From: Limnohabitans sp. Rim28
GTDB taxonomy: Bacteria; Pseudomonadota; Gammaproteobacteria; Burkholderiales; Burkholderiaceae_C
Direction of reading: 5' to 3'
Length of the DNA: 64,000 nt
NCBI RefSeq assembly: GCF_000293865.2
Contig: NZ_ALKN02000004.1
Location: forward strand, 1 to 64,000
In this document: in pieces, positions 25,744 through 32,974 of the stretch
Layout of the letters: every line of letters begins with the position of its first letter
Numbering within the stretch: position 1 is the stretch's first letter
Program-made: the position numbers and the translations under genes
Notes under the pieces: generated by a model
What the model was told of the DNA's origin: nothing
Database searches by the model: none
The model's input: only the letters and a program-made list of their open reading frames with translations

Positions 25744-26814
25744 ATGAAACTCAACAAGTTGGCCCTTTCCGGGTTGATCGCGCTCGGTTGCGCAACTGCT
25801 GCCAGCAATGCAGTCGCCCAACAGCGCATCAACGTCAACATCGGTGCTAGCCATCCGACCACCAACATCTGGGCCTACGCCATGAAAGAGGTGTTCCAGC
25901 CCGAAGTAGACCGGCTGCTCAAAGAAGGCGGGGGTAAGTTTGAAGTGCGCTGGCGCGAAAATTACGGCGGAACGCTTTACAAGTTTTCTGAAACACGCGC
26001 GGCCGTCAAGGACGGCATTGTGGACGTGGGCATGGTCGGTACCGTCTGGGAAAACTCTGCCATGCCTTTGCAGAACGTCACCTACTTCACACCGTTCGCC
26101 ACCACCAACCACGAGTTGCTGATCAGCATTTTCGACAAGCTCAACGACACGCACCCAGCACTCAAGGCCAGCTGGACTGCGCAGAACATGGTGCCTCTGT
26201 CGTCGCTCATCACCGACACCTACGACATTTACGCCAACTTCCCCGTGACCAACATGGCCGCGCTGCAAAACAAGAAAATCCATGCACCAGGCACCTCGGC
26301 CAACTGGATGCGCGACACCGGCGCCACCCCCGTTGAAGGCGCCTTGACCACTTACTACACCAACATTCAGACGGGTGTGACCCAAGGCGCCCTGAGTTTT
26401 GCCAGCGGCATCGGTCCAGCCCGTGTCTACGAAGTGGCCAAGTATTTGACACGCGTGGATGTGGGCGCGATGTACTTCGGCAGCGTTGCCGCCAACAAAA
26501 GCTTCTTTGACAAATTGCCCAAGGAAGTTCAGGAAGCCTTCGTCAAGGCGGGCAAGTCCGCATCGGTTGCCCACGGCAAGCATGTCACCACCTCTGCTGT
26601 GAAAGCCATGGAAACCATGCGCGCCGCCGGCCTTCAGGTCAGCGACCTTCCAGCCGCTGAGCGTGCCAAGTGGATCAACGGCCTGCCCGACATCGTCACC
26701 CCCTGGTTGCAGACCACGGGCGATGCGGGCAAGTCCGTGCTTCGCGCCTACTTTGACGAATTGCGCGCTCGCGGTGTGAAGCCCCTGCGTGACTGGGACA
26801 AAGCGGCCCGCTGA
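25744..26814 (+). CDS. dctP: TRAP transporter solute-binding protein DctP
   Basis: A 356-residue periplasmic receptor of the DctP/TAXI-type TRAP family. It has an AAAGGAGA ribosome site, a signal peptide ending near AVAQQRIN, and the mature start VNIGASHPTTNIWAYAMKEVF. The central KIHAPGTSANWMRDTGATPV contains the conserved arginine that normally binds a substrate carboxylate. It is followed by a strong hairpin and then the dctQ and dctM genes. The neighbouring Mo hydroxylase suggests a carboxylated ring or acid as ligand (inference). Confidence 0.88.
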   Translation: MKLNKLALSGLIALGCATAASNAVAQQRINVNIGASHPTTNIWAYAMKEVFQPEVDRLLKEGGGKFEVRWRENYGGTLYKFSETRAAVKDGIVDVGMVGTVWENSAMPLQNVTYFTPFATTNHELLISIFDKLNDTHPALKASWTAQNMVPLSSLITDTYDIYANFPVTNMAALQNKKIHAPGTSANWMRDTGATPVEGALTTYYTNIQTGVTQGALSFASGIGPARVYEVAKYLTRVDVGAMYFGSVAANKSFFDKLPKEVQEAFVKAGKSASVAHGKHVTTSAVKAMETMRAAGLQVSDLPAAERAKWINGLPDIVTPWLQTTGDAGKSVLRAYFDELRARGVKPLRDWDKAAR

Positions 26815-26838
26815 CCCCCACCATTTGACCGCGTTGAT

Positions 26839-26875
26839 GGCTGCAGGGCCCCCTCCAATGGAGGGCCCTGCAGCC
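26839..26875. terminator. Strong 13-bp hairpin between dctP and dctQ
   Basis: GGCTGCAGGGCCC (26839-26851) pairs perfectly with GGGCCCTGCAGCC (26863-26875) around an 11-base loop. No T-run follows, so a full stop is unlikely. It most likely stabilises the dctP message or lowers expression of the membrane genes, as seen for the hairpin after the LivK-like gene. Confidence 0.55.
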
Positions 26876-26904
26876 CATTTGCTCATCCACACGAGGAGCC
26901 CATC

Positions 26905-27471
26905 TTGCATGCCGACCCCCAAACAGAAACACCTGCTGCACAGCGGCACCCCTTGGAATTTCCAGCCAATGTCCTGGCATCTGTTGGCACGGTCTGGATT
27001 TTCCTGATCATGGCGCTGGTGGTCGCCGATGTGATTGGTCGTGATTTTTTAGATCGCCCCATCACCGGGGTGGCTGAGTTCTCGTCGCGCTCGGTCGGCG
27101 CCATTGTTTTCCTTCAACTGGCTGCGGCCGTTTGCAGCAACCGGATGACGCGCAGCGACTTTTTGCTCAACTTCATCGGCAAGCGCTCGGCCAAAGGTGT
27201 CGTGGCGCTCAATGTCTTCAATGCCCTGGTGGGTGCTGGCTTGTTTGCGGCCTTGGCCTGGATTGGTTGGTCGGAATTTAGCAACTCCTGGACCAGCAAC
27301 GAGTTCTATGGCGTACAGGGCGTGTACAGCGTCCCGGCCTGGCCCTTCCGTGGCTTGCTCGTGGCCGGTTCTGCCGTCGGCGCCCTGTGCTACTTGATGA
27401 GCATCCCTGGCCTCTTGAAACAACCAGGGTCCACAGGGCCAGCTGATGATCCACTGGGAGGTGGCGTATGA
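26905..27471 (+). CDS. dctQ: TRAP transporter small permease DctQ (TTG start)
   Basis: A 188-residue membrane protein with four hydrophobic segments, the small subunit of a TRAP transporter. The reading frame has no suitable ATG; the TTG at 26905 is preceded by a GAGGAG site with a 6-base spacer and gives MHADPQTETP. The nearby ATG at 26909 is in another frame. The family's GVAEFSSRSVGAIVF-type region near residue 55 is present. Its stop overlaps the dctM start as ATGA. Confidence 0.87.
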   Translation: MHADPQTETPAAQRHPLEFPANVLASVGTVWIFLIMALVVADVIGRDFLDRPITGVAEFSSRSVGAIVFLQLAAAVCSNRMTRSDFLLNFIGKRSAKGVVALNVFNALVGAGLFAALAWIGWSEFSNSWTSNEFYGVQGVYSVPAWPFRGLLVAGSAVGALCYLMSIPGLLKQPGSTGPADDPLGGGV

Positions 27472-28796
27472 GCGATTTAGGCATGGGCGGTTTGCTCATT
27501 GGTGTGCTGGTCATTCTGGTGCTGCTTGGCATACACATTGGCGTGGCTTTGCTGGCAGTTGGTTTTGCTGGTGTCTGGCTGGTTCGAGACAACCTCGACA
27601 TGGCCATCAAATTGTTTTACATGTCGGCCTACAACGGCGTGGCCGACTATGTGTTTGCGACCATTCCGTTGTTTGTGCTGATGGGGCTGCTGGTGAGCAT
27701 TTCCAACGTCGGCAAGGACACGTTCACGGTCGCAGAAGTCTTGCTTCGCAAGCTCCAAGGCGGCCTCGGTGTGGCCACGGTGGCCGCCAACACGGTGTTC
27801 GCAGCGGTCACCGGGGTTTCCATCGCGTCGGCTGCGGTGTTCACCCGGGTGGCCGTGCCCGAAATGGTCAAACACGGTTACCGCACCACCTTTGCCACCG
27901 GCACCGTGGCTGGCAGCTCGGTGTTGGGGATGATGATCCCGCCCAGCTTGCTGATGATCATTTACGGCGTGTTGGCCGAGCAGTCCATTGGCAAATTGTT
28001 TGTGGCTGGCGTCATTCCGGGCTTCTTGCTGGCCATCGTTTTCGCCGTGATGATCATGATGATGGCGCGGTTCACGCCAGGTCGGGTCTTTGATCCTCAA
28101 CAGCAATCTCAGTTGCTGCGGGGACGTCAGATCGAAGTGACCCTGACCGGGCTGCAAATGTTCAGCAAGCTGGTGCCCATTGCTGCGCTGGTGGCCTTGG
28201 TGTTGGGGGGGCTGTACGGTGGCTTTTTCACACCCACCGAAGCGGGTGGTGTGGGCGCCTTTGGCGCCCTGGTCATTGCCTTGATGCGACGATCTTTGGG
28301 AAAAGGCAAACTCTGGCAGGTTTTGCACGAAACCGGCAGCGTGTCGTGCACCATCCTCATCTTGCTGGTGGCGGCCAGTTTTTACAGCCGCATGCTGAGT
28401 GTGGCGGGTGTCCCTGTCGCCATCAGCGATCTGGTGCGTGACGCGGGTCTTGGACCGTATGGCTTTCTGACCTTGTACATCGGGATCGTGCTGCTGCTGG
28501 GGATGATATTGGACTCCAGCTCCATCTTGTTGATCATGACGCCGGTGGCAGCGCCCATTGCCGCCAGCTTTGGTTTTGACCTGATCCATTTCGGCGTGAT
28601 CACCGTGCTGGCTGTCGAAATGGGCCTGCTGACACCGCCCTTCGGCATCTCGGTGTTCACGGTCAAATCGACCTTGAACGACCCCAAGATCTCCGTGGAA
28701 AGCATCTTTGCCGGTTGCATGCCATTTCTCGGGGCGATGTTGGCGGTACTGGTTTTGGTCTGCGCCTTCCCCGTGTTATCCCTGGCGCTGATTTAA
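27468..28796 (+). CDS. dctM: TRAP transporter large permease DctM
   Basis: A 442-residue membrane protein of the DctM (IT superfamily) type, with about twelve segments. It has the typical FATIPLFVLMGLL, GTVAGSSVLGMMIPPSLLMIIYG, FFTPTEAGGVGAFGAL and EMGLLTPPFGISVF stretches. It forms the sodium-driven channel with DctQ. It is translationally coupled to dctQ by a 4-bp overlap. Confidence 0.92.
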   Translation: MSDLGMGGLLIGVLVILVLLGIHIGVALLAVGFAGVWLVRDNLDMAIKLFYMSAYNGVADYVFATIPLFVLMGLLVSISNVGKDTFTVAEVLLRKLQGGLGVATVAANTVFAAVTGVSIASAAVFTRVAVPEMVKHGYRTTFATGTVAGSSVLGMMIPPSLLMIIYGVLAEQSIGKLFVAGVIPGFLLAIVFAVMIMMMARFTPGRVFDPQQQSQLLRGRQIEVTLTGLQMFSKLVPIAALVALVLGGLYGGFFTPTEAGGVGAFGALVIALMRRSLGKGKLWQVLHETGSVSCTILILLVAASFYSRMLSVAGVPVAISDLVRDAGLGPYGFLTLYIGIVLLLGMILDSSSILLIMTPVAAPIAASFGFDLIHFGVITVLAVEMGLLTPPFGISVFTVKSTLNDPKISVESIFAGCMPFLGAMLAVLVLVCAFPVLSLALI

Positions 28797-28842
28797 AGAC
28801 GGCATCTGCTTGACGATCACCCGGTCAAAATTGCCAGGCGGA

Positions 28843-28893
28843 GAAAACCTGGCGGATCGGGTGCATGGGCGGGTGGTGGTGAAGCTCAACGCT
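28843..28893 (+). pseudogene. Possible second acuI-like tail relic
   Basis: In frame the stretch reads ENLADRVHGRVVVKLNA, resembling the AcuI C-terminus [17 protein letters not shown], but it has no stop and runs into the dacC 3' end. It lies in the 96-bp gap after dctM. The similarity is short and weaker at DNA level than the copy at 20.2 kb, so chance is possible. Confidence 0.22.
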
Positions 28894-30188
28894 CACTTGC
28901 CGAGCAAGTGCGTCACTTTCTGCCACGCCAGCAGCAACCAGCCAGAGCGTTCCACTTCGGCCTGCGCCACCAGCAGGGTTTCACCCACCGGCTTGCCGTT
29001 CGCTGTGGCGACCACTTTGCCGATCACGGCGCCTTTGGCGATGGGTGCTTCCAGGCCCGGCTTGAGCTCGAACTGGGTCTGCACGGATTGGCCGCGCGGC
29101 ATGGTCAGCATCCACGGCGCGCCCAGCACAGCGGCCACCGCATCGGTCTTGCCAAAGCTGACCTTGGCGTTGGCGACCACCGCACTGGGCTGAATGGGCG
29201 TGACTTTTTCAAACTGGCTGTAGCCCCAATTGAGCAGCTCACGCGTCAGGTCTGCACGCGCTTGGGCGCTGTGGGTGTTGAGGATGACCGAGATCAGGCG
29301 CATCTCGTTGCGCTTGGCGGATGTCACCAGACAATAGCCGGCCTCTGAGGTGTGGCCGGTTTTCAGGCCGTCCACGCTGGGGTCGGTGTAAAGCAAGGCA
29401 TTGCGGTTGCCTTGCTTGATGCCGTTGTACTTGAACTCGCGCTCGGCGTAGATGGGGTAGAACTCCGCGCCGTCGCGGATGATGGCACGCGCCAGGATGG
29501 CCAGATCTTTCGCAGACGATTTGTGTGCCGGATCGGGCAAGCCGGTGGGGTTGACGAAGTTCGTCTGGGTCATGCCCAGGCGTTGGGCTTCGGCGTTCAT
29601 CAACTTGGCAAAGCCCGCTTCGGAGCCCGCCATGTGCTCGGCAATCGCCTTGGACGCGTCGTTGCCCGACTGCACGATGATGCCGCGCAAGATGTCCATC
29701 ACGGTGGCCTGGCTGTTCAGTGGCAAATACATGCACGACTCGGCGCTGGTGCCTCGGCACCAAGCGTTTTCGCTCACGGTGACCAAGTCAGTGGGCTTGA
29801 GTTTGCCGGTGCGCAAGGCCTGCTCAACGATGTAGCTGGTCATCATTTTGGTGAGCGAAGCGGGCGGCAAGGCTTCGTCGACGTTGGCCCCAGCCAGCAC
29901 TTGGCCAGAGTCGTAATCCATCAGCAACCAAGCTTTGGCAGGCAGGGCGGGCGCGTTGCCGGCCAACGCGACTTCGGCCGCCAAAGGGGGTAAAGCGTTG
30001 GCGGCGAGCGTCGCTTTTTTGCTGGGAACAGCTTTTTTGCCGGAAACAGCCTTCTTGGCGGCAGGGGCCTTGCTCGCCGTGTTTTTGCCTGCGGCTTGTT
30101 TGGCCGCAAATGTGGATGCGCTGGGCAGCAGAACGCCAGCAGCGACGACGAGGAGGACGGAAAGGAGGGAGGAGGTCTTGATGTGCAT
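28893..30188 (-). CDS. dacC: D-alanyl-D-alanine carboxypeptidase (PBP5/6 type)
   Basis: A 431-residue penicillin-binding protein of peptidase family S11 that removes the terminal D-Ala from peptidoglycan stem peptides. The signal peptide ends near STFAAK and is followed by an unusual Lys/Ala-rich linker (residues 30-62). Catalytic motifs are SLTK (S111, K114), SGN (174-176) and KTG (276-278). The C-terminal PBP5 domain is present. I chose the ATG at 30188; in-frame codons upstream do not look like protein. The symbol is by family only; dacA is equally possible. Confidence 0.9.
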   Translation of the reverse strand: MHIKTSSLLSVLLVVAAGVLLPSASTFAAKQAAGKNTASKAPAAKKAVSGKKAVPSKKATLAANALPPLAAEVALAGNAPALPAKAWLLMDYDSGQVLAGANVDEALPPASLTKMMTSYIVEQALRTGKLKPTDLVTVSENAWCRGTSAESCMYLPLNSQATVMDILRGIIVQSGNDASKAIAEHMAGSEAGFAKLMNAEAQRLGMTQTNFVNPTGLPDPAHKSSAKDLAILARAIIRDGAEFYPIYAEREFKYNGIKQGNRNALLYTDPSVDGLKTGHTSEAGYCLVTSAKRNEMRLISVILNTHSAQARADLTRELLNWGYSQFEKVTPIQPSAVVANAKVSFGKTDAVAAVLGAPWMLTMPRGQSVQTQFELKPGLEAPIAKGAVIGKVVATANGKPVGETLLVAQAEVERSGWLLLAWQKVTHLLGK

Positions 30189-30487
30189 GGTGTTAATAGG
30201 TTGAGCGCTGATTGTCGCTGGACCATGGATGGAGCTGCTGGAGGTGCTGCCCGCAAAGTCGCCACGCTGCCTAGGCTCGTCAAATCCACCGAAATGACCG
30301 CGCTGATCAAGGGCAGCACCGCCCCGGTCAACTTCAAGCCCTTTGAGTCTGCCTACCAAGCCCTGACCGACAAGCTGCGCCCACACGTGTTCAGTTTGGG
30401 ATTTTTACGTTGATGTTGCAAACAACTTTGCTTCACGGGTGCTGATAGGCATCTCATGAAATGATTTAATTCAATGTACAATTAAAT
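30189..30487. other. 299-bp intergenic region with a coding-like remnant
   Basis: This gap between dacC and the toxin gene contains a rightward open stretch (about 30294-30413, beginning MTALIKGSTAPVNFKPFES and ending HVFSLGFLR-stop) with protein-like composition. It has no ribosome site, and I cannot assign it to a family. It may be the tail of a lost gene. I saw no convincing promoter for dacC. Confidence 0.3.
30465..30487. promoter_or_regulatory. Inverted repeat at the toxin-antitoxin promoter
   Basis: ATTTAAT (30465-30471) is repeated inverted as ATTAAAT (30481-30487) with a 9-base spacer, and ends exactly at the toxin ATG. The AT-rich site is a likely operator for the ribbon-helix-helix antitoxin and overlaps the probable -10 region. 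No Shine-Dalgarno sequence is visible, so a leaderless or very short-leader transcript is possible. Confidence 0.5.
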
Positions 30488-30805
30488 ATGCTGACCGTGA
30501 TCGAAACACCCATTTTTCAGTCGATGGTGGAAGCCATTTGGACGCCATCAGAGCGCGAAGATTTCGCGGTTTTCATCAGTGAGCATCCGTTAGCGGGAGA
30601 TGTGATCCCACAAACCGGAGGGCTGCGAAAGCTGCGTTGGTCTCGCCAAGGCATGGGCAAACGCGGCGGTGCGAGGGTGATTTACTACACACGACTGCCC
30701 AAAGGTGACATCGTGCTGGTCGCGGTTTATGTCAAAGCCAAGTTCGACAACATACCCGCTCAAGTTTTGAATACATGGAAGGAAGCCTACGATGAGCAAG
30801 CCTAA
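30488..30805 (+). CDS. RelE-like toxin of a type II toxin-antitoxin pair
   Basis: A 105-residue RelE-superfamily protein. The VIETPIFQSMVEAIWTPSERE start, the GDVIPQTGGLRKLRW strand and the GGARVIYYTRLPKGDIVLVAVYVK core match the RelE-like family that cleaves mRNA on the ribosome. The gene precedes its antitoxin (HigB-like order) and overlaps it by 14 bp. Its AT-rich promoter contrasts with GC-rich surroundings, consistent with a horizontally moved module. Confidence 0.85.
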   Translation: MLTVIETPIFQSMVEAIWTPSEREDFAVFISEHPLAGDVIPQTGGLRKLRWSRQGMGKRGGARVIYYTRLPKGDIVLVAVYVKAKFDNIPAQVLNTWKEAYDEQA

Positions 30806-31082
30806 ACCGGTTGAAATGGACGCCGAAACCGCAGCATTTGCAGAAAGTGTGCGTTTGAGCCTGATGCAGGCCAAACAAGGCCAAGCCGCACGCACGTATA
30901 CGCCTGAGGAACTTCAAACCATCAAAGCCAAACGGGGTCGGCCCACAGGCAGCAAGCAGGCCACCGTGAAAGTACCCACCACGCTGAGACTGGATGAGGC
31001 AGCCCTGGCGCGCTGGCGGGCATCTGGCAAAGGCTGGCAATCAAGGGCCGCCCTTGTGCTGGCGCAACACGCGCCGGGTTGA
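30792..31082 (+). CDS. BrnA-like antitoxin
   Basis: A 96-residue antitoxin. Its C-terminal half (RGRPTGSKQA, then TTLRLDEAALARWRASGKGWQSR) resembles the BrnA ribbon-helix-helix antitoxin family, which normally partners BrnT. Here the partner is a RelE-type toxin encoded immediately upstream. It should bind the toxin through one end and the inverted repeat at 30465-30487 through the other (inference). Confidence 0.75.
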   Translation: MSKPKPVEMDAETAAFAESVRLSLMQAKQGQAARTYTPEELQTIKAKRGRPTGSKQATVKVPTTLRLDEAALARWRASGKGWQSRAALVLAQHAPG

Positions 31083-31173
31083 AATCTGTGTCGACAATTT
31101 CTAAGCGCCCAACTGTGCGCATACCCAGCATGCAAGAGGACAAGGCCAACCATCACGCTCACTGCAAACAGGC

Positions 31174-32088
31174 TTAGTCTTGAGCCACCACCTGCCGCGC
31201 ATCCTCTGACAGCAGCTCCACCAAGTCGCGCGCAAAGTTGGGCAGTTCGTCCAGATTGCGCATGCAAATTTGCATGGACCGCAAGGCCCAGGCGTCGGAC
31301 AAGGGGACCAGGCAGATGGCCATGCTGCGGGCGTGGCGGCGGGCGGCCGATTCGGGCAGCACGCCCACGCCGACACCGGCTTCGATCATGCGGCAGGCCG
31401 ACTCGAAGCTGCTGACCTGGATGCGCACCTTGAGTGGCTTGTTGAGTTGCTCACATTCGCGGTTCAAAAACCCGTGCAAGGCGCTGGCTTCGTGCAGGCC
31501 CACATGGTCAAACTCCAGCGCATCGGTGAGTTGCAAGCTGGGCAAGTCGGCCACAGGGTGACCCTCAGGCACCACAAGCACCAGACTGTCTGAGCGGTAA
31601 GGCAGGGTCTGCAGGTTTTCAGTGCGCACCGATCCGGCCACGATGCCGATGTCGGTCTTGCCATCGATCACGGCGCGCACAATTTCGTTCGACAGCTTTT
31701 CTTGCAGGTCAATGTTCACATCGGGGTGCGTGGCCAAGTAGCGCTTGAGCACCTCGGGCAAAAACTCGCCCAGCGCCGTGGTGTTGGCGTACACGCGCAG
31801 GTGGCCTTTGATGCCGCTGGCGTATTCCTGCAAGTCACCGCGCAGGTGTTCGATCTGCCCCAGCACCAACCGCGCGCGGTGCACAAAGGCCTGGCCCGGC
31901 GGCGTGAGTGTGACGCCCTGGCTGTGGCGGTTGAGCAGTTTGGCGCCGATGCTTTCTTCGAGGTTTTTGATGCGCGTGCTGGCCGCAGGTAGCGAGATGT
32001 GCGAGGCCTCAGCCCCTTTGGTGAGGCTGTTGGCCTCCGCCACCCGCACCATGAGGCGCAAATCCACCAGATCGAAATGAACAGACAT
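31174..32088 (-). CDS. LysR-family regulator of the itaconate-type cluster
   Basis: A 304-residue LysR protein with the HTH at residues 5-65 (DLRLMVRVAEANSLTKGAE, LPAASTRIKNLEESIGAKL) and a normal effector domain. I chose the ATG at 32088. Longer in-frame starts would overlap the lyase gene. It is the last gene of the leftward block, 37 bp after the citramalyl-CoA lyase gene, so it may be co-transcribed with the genes it controls. The P. aeruginosa itaconate locus likewise has a LysR gene at one edge. Confidence 0.88.
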   Translation of the reverse strand: MSVHFDLVDLRLMVRVAEANSLTKGAEASHISLPAASTRIKNLEESIGAKLLNRHSQGVTLTPPGQAFVHRARLVLGQIEHLRGDLQEYASGIKGHLRVYANTTALGEFLPEVLKRYLATHPDVNIDLQEKLSNEIVRAVIDGKTDIGIVAGSVRTENLQTLPYRSDSLVLVVPEGHPVADLPSLQLTDALEFDHVGLHEASALHGFLNRECEQLNKPLKVRIQVSSFESACRMIEAGVGVGVLPESAARRHARSMAICLVPLSDAWALRSMQICMRNLDELPNFARDLVELLSEDARQVVAQD

Positions 32089-32125
32089 GGTGGGATTGTG
32101 CCAGCGGGGTGGGCCCCCTCGGGGG

Positions 32126-32974
32126 TCAGCGCTCGTGCAGTTGCAGCAGCTTGCGCGCCAGCAGCAGCACCGGCGGGTCGACCATCTTGCCGTCCACACT
32201 GAACGCGCCGCCGCCTGCCGCCACTTCGGCGGCCAACACGCGACGGGCCCAGTCGCACTCAGCCTCGGTCGGGGCCAAAGCCTGATGCACGCCGTCCACT
32301 TGGGCAGGATGGATACACAGCTTGGCCCCCATGCCAAAGCGCCGGCTGCGCTGGGCGTCTCGGGCCAACACCTCGGCGTTGGTGGTGGCCGTGGTCACAC
32401 CGTCCACCGGGCTGGGCAGGCCGGCGCGGCGCGAGGCCACGACCAGTGCCAAGCGCACCGGCGCCAACTCGGCTTCGTCGGGGCCGCAACTCAAGCCCAG
32501 ATCGGCTTGCAAGTCGATGTGGCCCAAAACCAAGCGCAAGACACCCGGGCTGCGGGCCATGCAATCCATCTGGCCCAAGCCTTCGGCGCTCTCAATCAAG
32601 GGCAATACAGGCAGGCCGCTGGTCTGGACCGCATGCGCGATTTGCTCAGGGCTTTCGGCCTTGGGCAACATGACCGCGCCCAAACCGCTCAGGCTGGCCA
32701 CAGCGGACAAGTCGGCCTGATGCCAGGGCGTGCCAAACGGGTTCACACGCACCAGCAGGCGGGCGCACTGGGCGAGTTCAAAGTCAGGCCAAGCCGCCAT
32801 CAAGGCAGCGCGCGCTGCAAGTTTGGCGTCCAGCGGTACGGCGTCTTCAAGGTCGATGATGACGGCATCGGCACCGCTGGCCAAGGCCTTGGCAAAGCGC
32901 TCGGGGCGGTGGCCCGGCACAAACAAAAAACTGCGCGCCAACGCCAGGGGCGATGACAAGGCGGACTGGCTCAT
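32126..32974 (-). CDS. ccl: Citramalyl-CoA lyase (CitE/HpcH-like)
   Basis: A 282-residue CoA-ester lyase of the HpcH/HpaI (CitE-like) family. It is predicted to split (S)-citramalyl-CoA into acetyl-CoA and pyruvate, the last step of itaconate breakdown. Visible motifs are SFLFVPGHRPERF, the metal-site IIDLEDAVP, LVRVNPFGT, PLIESAEGL and KLCIHPAQV. The ATG at 32974 overlaps the MmgE/PrpD stop as ATGA. Malyl-CoA or citryl lyase activity is the main alternative; the neighbouring genes favour citramalyl-CoA. Confidence 0.8.
   Translation of the reverse strand: MSQSALSSPLALARSFLFVPGHRPERFAKALASGADAVIIDLEDAVPLDAKLAARAALMAAWPDFELAQCARLLVRVNPFGTPWHQADLSAVASLSGLGAVMLPKAESPEQIAHAVQTSGLPVLPLIESAEGLGQMDCMARSPGVLRLVLGHIDLQADLGLSCGPDEAELAPVRLALVVASRRAGLPSPVDGVTTATTNAEVLARDAQRSRRFGMGAKLCIHPAQVDGVHQALAPTEAECDWARRVLAAEVAAGGGAFSVDGKMVDPPVLLLARKLLQLHER

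Noticed and set aside
26907-27007. ATG at 26909 as the start of a small gene
   Set aside because: The frame is short and unrelated to DctQ; the GAGGAG site is spaced for the TTG at 26905.
3654-28892. Integrative element bounded by acuI-tail repeats
   Set aside because: No integrase, relaxase or transposase gene and no exact attachment repeats were found; only diverged tails support it, so it is kept as a question and not called as an element.
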